NCBI RefSeq assembly: GCF_000143415.4
Contig: NW_003314312.1
Span: forward strand, 30,214-63,880
Reading direction: 5' to 3'
DNA length: 33,667 bases
Origin: Selaginella moellendorffii
Lineage: Eukaryota; Streptophyta; Lycopodiopsida; Selaginellales; Selaginellaceae
Each line of letters starts with the position of its first letter. Within the stretch, counting starts at the first letter, position 1. The notes under the pieces were generated by a model that was not told where the DNA came from, did not search any database, and saw only the letters and a list, made by a program, of their open reading frames with translations. A program made the position numbers and the translations under genes. Shown here one piece after another: positions 11,904 to 21,698 of this stretch.

Positions 11904-12904
11904 TATAGGTGAACACCCTTTAAACTTAGCAAAGTAAAGCCTTTGCTATGGAACCAAAAGGATACATCAAGGATAAAAGTAATGATCCTATATTACTTGG
12001 TGTAATGATTAAAGGATAGAAGCAAAATATTAGTGGCTAAGATTGGGCCATGGAAATCATTAGAAGAAATATAAATAGCAAAGTTAAACAAGGAACACTT
12101 ATGTATTGAATGCTAATAGATTGTAGGAAAGGAAATATATTTCCAAGAATGAATTCCCAAATGCTCTAGTTTGGCAAAAATAAAAGTTCTAAAGGAGGGA
12201 GCGACAATTTAGTCAAATGAAGGATGATGATGCTCTCAAGTAAAACATTTTCTAGGATGGGGAAGTGGAGTTCGCACCATATGTACAATGCAAAGTGTTA
12301 GAGATACATAAGAAATTAACTTGAGAAGTCAAAATAAAAGTTCCAAAGTGCAATAATTATATTGATAGAAGCTTAGGCTACTTACAAATGAATAGTGGGT
12401 TTAACATAGAGAAGGTGTCTCTAATGGGTTTCGCAATGAGTAAACTAATAAAGGGAGAAAATCACCACAAATGGTCGAATGAGTTTTTAGGTTGGAGAGA
12501 TTATATTCCTTAGAGGATAAGAAAGGCATAATGAGCCTTCAATGCCGAACCATTACGAATATTGGCTTGGGGCTAAGGATGGAAAGGGTAATACATGCTA
12601 ATATTACTTTAAAAAATGGTTTATTGTTTGATGAGGACATCAAACTTCATTTATGGGTGGTGGAGTTGTGAGATATAAATCCCTAAGCCCCAAAGTGGAG
12701 CCGAAAGGCTACCACATAGTAATGGTCGAAGCAAAAGCCAAACAAACGTAACACATTTGGATTAAAAATTCTGACTTGGAAAATTGAGAGTGGGAGTGGA
12801 ACTCCCAACAAAGTGCTTAAGGAATGATCACGAAGCAATCAATGAATGAGTCTCTAAAAGGGACACAAAAAGGACTAACATGTAGCAAGTGTTATGGCAC
12901 ATAG
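11904..12904. other. No gene seen
   Basis: One kilobase of AT-rich, purine-biased sequence with frequent stops in all frames. It resembles 8367-11308 in composition and is probably the same block, split by the TRIM insertion. Confidence 0.5.
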
Positions 12905-13315
12905 AAGTGTTATGAAGAAGTCTGAAAAAGAGTCCAAGATGGAGTTTGAAAAAGAATCTGAATTAGAGTCTGAGATAGAGTTTAAAATGGACCCAAAATG
13001 GAGTTTGAGATGGAATCCAAGATGTACCCAAGATGAACCCAAGATGGAGTCTGAGATGGACTAGAGATAGAGTCTGAGATGGACCTGAGATGGAGTCTGA
13101 GATGGAATTCAAAGTGGATCCGAGATGGAGTCTGAGATGGATCTGAGATGGAGTTTGAGATGGACCCAAGATGGAGTTTGAGACGAGATTGAGACCGAGA
13201 CCAAGTCCAAGTTTGAGATTGAGACCAAGACTGAGTTTGAGTTCGAGACTGAGTCCGAGTTAGAGTTTGAGTCCAAGTCTGAGTTCAAATCCGAGTTCGA
13301 GTCTGAATACTAATA
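12905..13315 (+). repeat. Degenerate purine-rich minisatellite
   Basis: Imperfect tandem copies of a 12-bp theme, GAGATGGAGTCT and variants such as GAGATGGACCTG, run from about 12905. Past about 13190 the unit shortens to a 6-bp theme (GAGTCC, GAGTTT, GAGTTC). The plus strand is almost pure G/A plus T. Open frames here (for example minus strand 12963-13169) only reflect the repeat. The array ends where recognisable copia coding sequence begins. Confidence 0.8.
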
Positions 13316-14120
13316 TAGGTTTTCTTCGTGCTCTTCCTAATTCCTTCCATTCTCATCGAAGTAACTTGATGCAAGTTGACAAGCTTCAGCTTAGTTGTGC
13401 CATACTTGCCATCAAGGAAGAGATCATCATGCAGAAGGATGTTGGAATTCTCCACTCCAAATCTGATCAAACTTTGTTTGTAGAAAACTCTTCTAAGCAA
13501 TCTATAAAGAAGAAGAATAACAACAAAGTTTTGAAGGATAGAGGTTTTTCTAAGGTAAAGGAGAGTGATATGAAGTCCAACAAAGACACCAAAAAGAAGA
13601 AATCTTATGGTTATTACAATAAGTCTAACCATGAAGAGTTTGAATGCAAGTTGAAGATGAACACCTTCAACAACTGGAGGATTTCAAATCTTCAAAACTT
13701 ATGGCTCACTATGGATGACTTTTGGATGAAACTTGTGTTGCTGAGGTCAGAACCAAGCTTTGTAACAATGCCATGGTAACTAACTCTTTTGTGATTGATT
13801 CTAGAGCTACTACTCATCTATCTTGGCATAAAGATCATTTTGTCAAGTATAGAAATTGTCTTGGCCAGCATGCTGTGCAACTGGGTGTTCATTGCATTGG
13901 TGATATTAACGTCCAGACATCTCATGAAAACTTAACTCTGACTAGGGTAATGTATGTTCCTACTCTTTGCAAAGATTTACTATCTGTTGCTAAGATTGCT
14001 GATATGGGGAACAATGTGTGTTTTGATCATCAAGTTTGTGTCATTCAAAATGCACAAACTCATGATGTGGTTGCTATAGCTCCCAAGGAAGGAAATCTAT
14101 ACCCACTCAAGGACAAGGTG
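13316..14120 (+). pseudogene. Copia-type gag C-terminus and protease relic, truncated
   Basis: Two overlapping frames carry Ty1/copia hallmarks. The first (to about 13779) has a Lys-rich stretch and a ruined CCHC zinc knuckle: the His and last Cys remain (HEEFEC), but both first cysteines are tyrosine. The second (from about 13722) has the protease active-site region, where the usual DSGA reads DSRA, followed by the typical VMYVPTLCKDLLSVAK block and a GNLYPLK block. A frameshift near 13720-13760 separates them. Similarity stops near 14120 with no integrase or reverse transcriptase after it. The protease residue change, zinc-knuckle loss, frameshift and truncation make it non-functional. Family identity is firm from motif order; the left edge, against the minisatellite, is approximate. 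Confidence 0.82.
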
Positions 14121-14512
14121 AGTTGCATACACCCTAGCTTGCACGAAGCCGGCGGCAAAAGGGCGGGGAAAGCAAGCGTGAGCGATGGCTTCAATTCTTC
14201 TGCAAATCCGATTCATACATGACAGGGATGGCGATCGCTAGCTTCCGGGGCTGTGGATCTTGATCGATCGTCGCTGAAATATCGCCTTCGACACAGGGAA
14301 GCATTGCATATGCACGGCGCCACAAGAACTGTAAATGGATGTAACGAGCATTTGCGTTGGATCCAGTCTCGCGACACGGGGCAATCGATTTCAACGATTA
14401 GGTTCTTTGCTTTCCGGCATTTGCTATCTACAGCGACCAAGAAAGTAAGTGCTTTGCAATTCCTTCTTCACGGATTTCTTCCTGACAAAATTTCGTTCGT
14501 TTGATCACAAAT
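14121..14512. other. Gene-proximal sequence, no supported coding region
   Basis: Base composition shifts to GC-richer sequence at about 14120, where the copia relic ends. Short frames exist but none resembles a protein. It may contain the promoter and 5' leader of the gene starting at 14513; the TTTGATCACAAAT just before that ATG is a plausible leader. Confidence 0.4.
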
Positions 14513-15474
14513 ATGGCGAGCAACCATAAGCTTCCATGGCCTTACGTCGTGGAACCGGAGGAATCCGTCCGAATCGCAGTCAAGAGCCTCATCGAGTTGT
14601 ATGACGATATCTATGAGAGTCGCCTAGTTCCCCAGGCGACTGAATGCCCGATTGAAGGAGATGATTCACACAAAGCTATGGAGGCACAGCTCCTCAAGAG
14701 CTTGCTCTATCTCTCGACGACGGGAAGGGTTACGGTGGAAACGATGAAGCAAGCTCACTGGACCATGTTGCTTCCAGTCCTCATGAAGATGTTTCGAGTG
14801 GTTCCTTTGGTTTTGCCGCTCTGGGACGGGAGTGCTACACGGAAGAAAATGCGACGTCACTTTTTCTACTGCCTGAAGCGAGCCATAAACAAGATGGACG
14901 TCAGTGCCCTCTCTGAATTTCTCTATTCAAGCTTGATCTATAACGTCTACAGGGTGAAGAAGGTAATAGAGCTCTTTGGAAACTTTATGTCGAAATTACT
15001 GACTTTGTAAGCTGTACAGGAGCAAGACGCAGCAGCAGCCTATGGCCGAGCTTTCAAAGAATATTATCGTTTGCAAGCATTACTCGTGAGTACGCAAGGA
15101 AGACTATATTTCTTATAACGTCTTCAAGCTCCTCAAGCTCAGTCACGGTTTTGGACCACAGAGTGCATGAGACAGATCAATGCTGGTCTCGTTCAGGCAT
15201 GGACCATGAACAACAATTATAAACAAGTGCGGCTATTCTTACCAAGGTACCTGTAAAACTGATCGTCAAGTTTTCACAGGGATCTCATTAGCAACGAAAG
15301 GACGAGGCCAGAGAATGTGAGCAGTAAATCCCTTTACCAGAGGATTTCTTCCTGCAGTTATCGTGCAAAACAGAAGCATTTGCTTGTTGCCAGGCAAATC
15401 GTGATGAATGTGAACATCTAAGTCAAATGGAGCTTTTACAGGGAAGGGCAGCGTCTACCGCAGAAGATCACTGA
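14513..15474 (+). CDS. Unrecognised small multi-exon gene, ~257 residues
   Basis: Five exons join in a single frame across short GT-AG introns: 14513-14962, 15020-15085, 15143-15246, 15280-15316 and 15358-15474. Exon phases agree at every junction. The first exon (150 codons, starting MASNHKLPWPYVVEPEE) is rich in helix-forming residues, with ELYDDIYES and a basic KKMRRHFFYCLKR stretch; exon 2 reads EQDAAAAYGRAFKEYYRLQA and exon 3 includes CMRQINAGLVQAW. No signal peptide, membrane segment or known domain was recognised. The last exon is uncertain: an alternative acceptor at 15340/15341 gives a different tail that stops near 15420. Consistent phases argue for a real or only recently broken gene, but the next gene downstream is a pseudogene, so this one may be decaying too. 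Function unknown. Confidence 0.5.
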
Positions 15475-15610
15475 ATGGTGAGCATAGTTCGTTTTTAACG
15501 AGTTGTAATAAACCGTTTTCTTCTCGCTACAGTAGGCGACTATTCACTAAAGCTGTGAAGTGACTCTTTTTCTGCGTAGGGTTTATACACAATAGAAAGG
15601 TTTGTTTGAT

Positions 15611-17937
15611 GGCTCTGTGAGGAGCGAGATCTCCCAGGATTTTCAAGCGGCATTTCGCAGCGCGGTCGAAGAGTGGGTATCTGTGGAGCCCATCGTCACC
15701 TCTTGCAACAATCCCAAGTTTGGAGACTATCAAATGTCATGGAGTAACCTTTAAACTCTCTTACAGCAACAATGCGATGGGAATCTGGTCTAGAATCAAA
15801 GGCATGCAATCCACATACGGGAATCCAGTCTCCCTTGCGCAGGTAGAAAAGTCTACCGAGAACTTGCTCGTGTTTTTACACTTTTCTTCTCAGGATGTTT
15901 TGCGGAACATTCCCAGGACGAGCATGTTTGAGAAGAGCAGCGTTGCTGGAGCAGGCTACGCTCTCGGCACGCTTCATTGCAGAGGTATAGATCTTAAGCT
16001 CGATCGTTTTCTTCTTCTTATCCTATGTTTCAAAATCAAAACAGATCTGTTTTGCATCAAGGAGTTGACACAGTTGCGCCCGAGCTGCCCGTTAAGCACG
16101 CACTCGTGGATTTCTCTTCGCCAAACATTGCCAAGGAGCTCCATGTCGGACACTTGCGCTCTACAGTTATCGGGGATAGTGTGGCGAGAATGCTTGAGTT
16201 TTGTAACGTTAAGTGTCATGCGGAGAAACCATGTCGGCGACTGGGGAACGCAGGTAATGAAGCCAAAGTCCTCCTTTCTTTGTTCCTTTCAGCAAGACCT
16301 TGGCAGATCTTTTGCAGTTTGGAATGCTACTTGAACACATATTTGAGACGGATGCCGAGGTAGAGGCTATCGGCGACAACCATACGTTAGATAACGTATG
16401 GTTTGCTTTCAGAAATCCTGAGTACTGACATCGAGAAATCACCTTGTGCGCAGAAAATGTACATTGAAGCATCGGAGAGATTTAAAAGCGATGAGCAATT
16501 CATCAAATTACAGGTACTGGTGATGGAACAAATATGTTTTCTCAGTACGTTTCTTTGCTTGGATTTAGAGAAGCGAGGCGGAATATCACGCTAAGTGGAA
16601 GTCCCTTTGCGACGTGAGTCGAAGAGCTTACGAACGAACTTATGGCCGTCTGAACGTTTCTCTCGAGGAGCAAGTGAGCTGATTCATGCGGCTTTGTTCA
16701 GATTGATGAAAAGTCTTTTCTCTTGTCTTGCATGGCGAGAGCTTTTATCATCCATACGTTCTCTATGCTATCAAGTCTCTCGAAGAAGAAGGGACTTTTG
16801 CAAGAGAGCGATGGTGCAAGGGTGATATTTCTCGAAGGCTATGACATACCGCTGATTGGACAGAAGCAGCACTTTGATATGTTCTTCCAGGTGACAGGTT
16901 TTTTTTTTGGTTTCTCTTTTGTAGACATGACGATATCTATGTATAGGCTACAAAACTCGCTGGGTGGTTGCCGGAGCATGGATTTCCCAAAGCCCAACAT
17001 ATTGGATTTGGAATGGTGCTTGGCGAAGATGGGAAGCGCATCCGAGGTAGAAAAGGAGGGGTTTTGCCTGCAAACATGCTGGACGATGCCAAGAGCCGCA
17101 GCCACAAGGAACTGGTAGAGCGAGGTAACTGACCCGTCGGAGCTCGTAAAAATTCTCACGATCACATCCTAGGCCGAAAAGGAGAGTGGAGTGGTGAAGA
17201 TTTAGAGGCAGCAGCTGAAGCACTTGGCTATGGAGCCGTCAAGTAAGTTGTCAAGTTCTTCCACAGATATGAACTTTCTTGTGTTTTTGTAGGTACGAGA
17301 CCTGAAAAACAACCGCAAAACAAACTATAGATTCGACTTTGAGCAGATGCTGAACATCAAGGTTTTGTAACGTCCATCGTTTTCTCAGTTCCTTATTTTT
17401 GAGCATTTGCTGGCAGGGAAACACTGCTGTTTATCTTTTCTATGCGTATGCACGGGTTTGTTCTATCATCAGAAAATCTGGAAGAAGCATTGACGAAATC
17501 AAACAGGTACTAAAACAAGCAGGAGACCATACTCGGCTGTCTTGTTTCTCAAATAATTTTTCAGACTTGCGAGCTGGTTGTGGAGCACCCACACGAAAGA
17601 TCTCTTAGGTTACATCTCATTCAGTTCACAGAGGTAAACACTGGTGCTTTTACGCACGACTTAATCCGTGAGCTTAGACCGTAGAGGACTCCATCAGCCG
17701 CCTCTTGCCGAGTACTCTCTGCGATTATCTGTACACTCTCTCGGAGCTCTTCACGCAGTTCTACACCAGCTGCAAGGTTCTCTCTTTCTCAAATCCTTTT
17801 GTTTTTATCTCGAGCTTTTGTTGCAGGTGACTAGAAGCTTGCAAGAGGCAAGCCGGTTATTGCTCTGTGAGGCAACCCGCCTGATCACGAAACAAGGCCT
17901 TGAGTTACTGGGCCTTACACCTCTAGAGAGGTTATGA
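15611..17937 (+). pseudogene. Arginyl-tRNA synthetase pseudogene (class I, introns retained)
   Basis: Successive exons spell the eukaryotic/plant arginyl-tRNA synthetase from the FGDYQ...NNAMG region to the natural C-terminus. Landmarks in order: NNAMGIWSRIKG (about 15765), [19 protein letters not shown] with the HIGH-type motif HVGH (16110-16165), [11 protein letters not shown] (16220-16252), FLEGYDIPL, GFGMVLGEDGKR (about 17008-17043), LGYGAVK, GNTAVYLFYAYARVCSIIRKSG and the C-terminal SRLLLCEAT block ending LERL. The working enzyme charges tRNA-Arg. This copy is broken: an extra T near 16214, a splice acceptor that reads AT not AG at 16732-16733, an extra G near 16792, an in-frame loss of about 36 residues at 16857/16858 that normally hold the DGGFNYASTDL region, and a lost base near 17303. 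The N-terminal ~60-100 residues are missing or unrecognisable. Introns of 40-70 bp show it came from DNA duplication. Confidence 0.88.
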
Positions 17938-18042
17938 TTATTATTATAATAAAGGTACGTCGAGTGATTCTTTTACATAAAGAAGTCGAAGCCTTTTTTC
18001 TTCCTCCCTTTCTTACAACTTGTAACGTATAAGCCACACAAA

Positions 18043-18207
18043 CTAAGCCGCCGCAAGTGCCGCAATGTTCATGGGCGATACGTACTCGGTGGTGCCGTTG
18101 TACCACCTTTGCACCAGCATGGTGCTGAATGCCTCGGTCGGATGAACCAGATCCCAGAACATATACTTGTTGCTGTCCTTGCAAGGGATGTCCTTCCATG
18201 CACTGCT
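18043..18207 (-). pseudogene. GDSL esterase/lipase, 3'-terminal exon fragment
   Basis: The minus strand reads SAWKDIPCKDSN, KYMFWDLVHPTEAFS, TMLVQRWYNGTTEY and ends ALAAA before a TAG at 18043-18045. FWDLVHPTEAF is conserved block V of plant GDSL esterases, with the catalytic Asp and His of the Ser-Asp-His triad. Upstream (above about 18207) the frame no longer resembles the family and no blocks I-III appear, so the nucleophile serine is absent. It is a C-terminal relic of about 55 codons, oriented tail-to-tail with the arginyl-tRNA synthetase pseudogene, 106 bp away. An undetected frameshifted upstream portion is possible but was not seen. Confidence 0.75.
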
Positions 18208-18900
18208 CCAAAGCCTCGGGAACGACCAGCCAGCGGGAGGAGGGAATTATCAAGGAGTTTAGTGGCCATCAATGAGATGGTGAGATTTTCCAAGGTTTAC
18301 AGCAACTATTTGGCTTTTACTTTTTAGGGGGAGCCTTGGAAAGCAATGCGGCCTACTGTGTAGGAGTACCTGCATCTTCCACGTGAAGAAGCTCAGACAA
18401 ACTGGGTAAAGGACAAGCTCATGACACATTATCATGCAAATCATCGAAGGTTGCAGGCAAGTTTTTGATAATCCTAGCAATAAGCTCGTCAAACTTATCT
18501 AGAGTTTATACAGGCACTTCGCTAGTATCTGTGCAATCGTTTAAACCAAGAACGCATGGACTGGGGGTTACCATTGAATGGCCTCACGAAGAGTAATCGT
18601 AATCGTCCAGGCTATGGACCTTGGATGCCGCGGCCTATTCATGTGAGACAGAGTGACAAGCCAGCGAGATGATGTTTACACATGAAGTCCTCCGGAAGAC
18701 ATTCCCACAAGTAAGGCTTTCCACGGAAATGCAGGTAAGAAAACCATTGACAAGGATTGAATCACAGTGCTTTTGCATGGTTTAGAACGCCGTGGATGGA
18801 TCCAAGGAGTACAAAGGCTGGAATGTTTAATTTACCAAGGCAAGTTGGAACAGCGGAGTATATGGAGTGTTGTGCTCGACTTGGAGCTATATCTGACCGG
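18208..18900 (+). pseudogene. Unrecognised, apparently decayed plus-strand exons
   Basis: Several stretches read like exons bounded by plausible splice sites but are broken by stops. One reads RRELSRSLVAINEM up to a GT at about 18280, then resumes GEPWKAMRPTV, a TAG stop, and EYLHLPREEAQTNWVKDKL to an AG near 18455. Another reads NQERMDWGLPLNGL and GYGPWMPRPIHV (about 18535-18650). A third reads FRTPWMDPRSTKAGMFNL and GTAEYMECCARLGAISD (about 18780-18900). Their amino-acid composition is protein-like and they lie on one strand, so they may be pieces of one dead gene. I do not recognise the family. Confidence 0.3.
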
Positions 18901-19458
18901 CGGCAAACTTAAGGCTGGCTTCCTCAGTGTTAACTCTATCAATGCCTCTAGAAATACGTTTTCTTGCGCATCCGCTCGCAGTGTCACGAGGCCGTGGCGT
19001 TTGCATCCACTGTGAGTGAAGACTCGCTCGGCTCCTGCAGCAGGTGAGTAAGTTCTAGTTCGATCCATTTCTTTTTTTCACGAATATGGATAAGAGCAAT
19101 GCCAGAGTTCCTGCGATACTACGCGAGCTGGATCGAGCTCAGCTTACTCCTACCCCCAGGGTTGTATCAAAACTTGCAAGGTTTTCCGTCGCATTGCCTT
19201 TGCGAAGCCCAAAGCACAAGAGTCCTTCCAAAAAATTTGTATCATCTCCAAGAGTAGGGATCCACTCCGGCTGCAGTAGTGCTGCTTAAGATCAAAATGA
19301 CACGACACAAGACCTTGCACCGTAGACTTTTGTGCAACAAGCAGCAAATCACCTCTTGGCTGCAGCGAATCAGAGCATCGGACATTCGACCCGTTGCGTG
19401 GAATATCCCGCCAATACCCAGATAGGGCATTTAGTGTGAAGAACAAGAGCGCGGTAGT
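18901..19458. other. No supported gene; upstream region of the zinc-finger gene
   Basis: No consistent open frame or protein motif is visible on either strand. Long minus-strand frames here (19150-19539) match nothing and overlap the promoter-proximal repeats of the next gene. The distal part may be its promoter. Confidence 0.4.
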
Positions 19459-19521
19459 GAGAGCGCTAGGGTTTCGTAGGGAGAGCGCTAGGTTTCGTAG
19501 AGAGAGCGCTAGGCGGCTGGC
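19459..19521 (+). promoter_or_regulatory. Three tandem ~21-bp repeats before the zinc-finger start codon
   Basis: GAGAGCGCTAGGGTTTCGTAGG (given here as 19459-19480) recurs at 19481-19501 with one G missing and partly at 19502-19521. Each unit holds the palindrome AGCGCT, and two hold TAGGGTTT or TAGGTTT, which resembles the plant telo-box. The array ends 4 bp before the ATG, so it lies in the core promoter or 5' leader. Confidence 0.5.
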
Positions 19522-19525
19522 GACT

Positions 19526-21603
19526 ATGTCGACGCACACTGCGACCCCCGATCCTGTTGTCTGTCGGCATTTTCAGCGTGGGAAGTAAGTACAAAGCTCC
19601 ATCCTGATTGATTCGGCTTGATTTCTTGTCTTTCCAGTTGCCGCTTCGGTTTGCACTGCAAATTTCTACACCAGCAAGTCGCAGATCCAGTCTCTTCCCC
19701 TCTCCAATCCAATCACAATGTGAGTTCTTTGCTATGTCCTCTCTCTCTCAGGCATGAAACCTTTCAGGTGCACACATCGCAGACAATGCTGACGCGCACT
19801 GCGACCTCGGGTCTTCGGATTCTGGTGAGCTCTTTTTTGAGATCTAGCTCCCCAGGCCTGAAAAAAAAAAAAATCTTACAGGAGACTATCGCGAACACCG
19901 AGGGGCCATTGTCAACTGCGCCACGGGTCCGTGCTATGCCATCCAGCTCCAGCTCGGAGCAGCAGGGAAATGGAGATAAAGGCGTTTTGCAAGGTATTTG
20001 CTCTCGCTGATTCCTGTCTATTGTCTTGTGTGATATATGTAGATCGAGGTGTTTTCTTGTGATCCGTGAGTGGTCTTGTGATAGTTCGTGGATGGATGCC
20101 TGTCTTTACAGAGGGAGAGACGGAATCAGCGTCGCCTGCTCAGGCTGAGGAGACTGAGAAAAAATTTAGAGAGGACATTTTGCGATACACCACTCTGTAA
20201 GTTTCGATCCTTTTTTCCTTTCTAGTTAAGTCTGTCTTTTCTTTCTTTTCTCACAGTTAAGTCCTCGCTTTTCTAGGTTGGAGAGGAAGACGCACAGGGG
20301 CGTTTCAGTTCCCTCTTGTTCCCTCGCTCTGCTGGTGGAGCACATTAAGCGCTGCAGCGATATAAGTCTTGCCTCCAAAAGCTGGCTATATTCTATGATC
20401 GACAATATCCCAATCAAACCATGCTCAGCTTCCGAGCAAAGTGAATGCCATCTCAACGAAGAGGAGGCTTTACTGGTGAGGCTTTACTGTTTGTGGTTTG
20501 GTTTCTAACTGTTTTGTGTGTGTGTGTGTGTGTGTGTGTTTCAGCACTATTCAAGGTTTACAGACGAGGCCTTGTCGATGCTTCCAAATGAACAACACAA
20601 GGCGTTAGCAGACCTCCATATAAGTATCAACAAAGTGAAGAAGCCAACTGAAGTCTGCGTTGCCCCTGCCCTCGTCCAACCCCACCGTCGCCGTCCCCGG
20701 AAGGTGAAGAAGGTGAAGAAAGTCAAGGTCACCGAAGCAGAGGAAGAAGCCTACTTTTCCTGCGAGGAACTGTTCGAAGAAGATGCCACAGTAAGTAACA
20801 ATGCTTAAAATATAGAAATGGTTAACTTAACTGCTTTTTTGTAGCGTCTTGGACTGAGGCTGTTACACTTACAGCTAGTTGCCGAATACGTTACGTTTAT
20901 GGCAGTCACTATGTACTCATATATCAAGTAAGTAACTTCTAAATGAATTTTATGATCTGATTTGGTCTTGTTTTTCTTTTTTTCGTTTTCAATTAGGCTC
21001 AAGACAGCGCGAGTAAATCCTCTCCTTGACAAGTTAGAGGCGATAAAGAAGGAGTTGAAAAAGGCTGTCCAGGATCTGTAAGTCTAAATTTTTTATCAAA
21101 TCGATTTATAAATTTTGTGGATGCAAGCCTTGGTTTGATTTATTTTGAGAGTATTTATAAAAGGCAGTGAACGCCCTGATCTTCTTAAAGAAATCGTGCC
21201 ACACGTCTGAAATTTCTGGAGCTCCTCCGTCTCTATCACATTGCGGGTCGGTAAGATCACTTTCTTTGTTTTTAGAGTGATCTCGCTTTGCAAACAGCCA
21301 AGACAAATTGGAATTTGCTTGTATTCTTCCAGGAGAGTTTTAACTACTGATTTGTGACTATCTACTGCCCAGCGAGACTGAAAAGGTAGAAAACAATGCT
21401 CGTTTCTTCCTCACCAACGCTCCTTGCTCTGCAGGCCCGCCGATTCCGAAACGTCGAAGATTTCTCCCAAAGGCGAGGAGCTGAGGAGTGCTTTGTTTTG
21501 GATTCTCGTGCAGGTCACATTCCTTTGCTCTTTTCTTGTGGCCAACTTATGTGGCTTTTCTCTTGCAGATGCTAAACCGGCGAGAGCGTCGCAGGAATCG
21601 TAA
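19526..21603 (+). CDS. CCCH zinc-finger protein, 13 exons, 396 residues
   Basis: Exons 19526-19584, 19638-19719, 19768-19824, 19882-19993, 20112-20196, 20277-20475, 20545-20790, 20845-20927, 20997-21077, 21191-21250, 21373-21385, 21435-21513 and 21569-21603 join to 1191 bp with consistent phases and end in TAA. Residues 13-31 read CRHFQRGNCRFGLHCKFLH, a C-x7-C-x5-C-x3-H zinc finger of the kind that often binds RNA; it is split by intron 1 right at the second cysteine. A Ser/Gln/Glu-rich linker follows, then a helical region with VEHIKRC, a basic Lys/Arg patch (RRRPRKVKKVKKVK), an acidic patch and a C-terminal helix (RATRLKFLELLRLYHI). A single finger near the N-terminus with a long unrecognised tail fits no named subfamily I can recall. 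The 13-bp exon 11 is the weakest call. It appears intact between two pseudogenes. Role in RNA metabolism is inferred from the finger only. Confidence 0.78.
20515..20538 (+). repeat. (TG)12 microsatellite abutting a splice acceptor
   Basis: Twelve TG units fill the 3' end of intron 6 of the zinc-finger gene, separated from the acceptor (TTTCAG, ending 20544) by only a few bases. They occupy the place of the polypyrimidine tract. Confidence 0.9.
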
Positions 21604-21698
21604 ACTTCGAAGGATCTGTTGATGTTCGGATTTCCTCGCGAGCCTGCGTCTATGGCACTTGATGCTACCAAGGTACGTCGCACTCTCGTTATAGCAAG

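Noticed and set aside
12963-13169. Minus-strand 68-codon frame
   Set aside because: It is only the translation of the purine-rich minisatellite read backwards.
15720-16334. 204-codon frame read as one intact protein
   Set aside because: It reads through introns of the synthetase pseudogene; only separate parts (for example GIWSRIKG and [11 protein letters not shown]) are true exon sequence.
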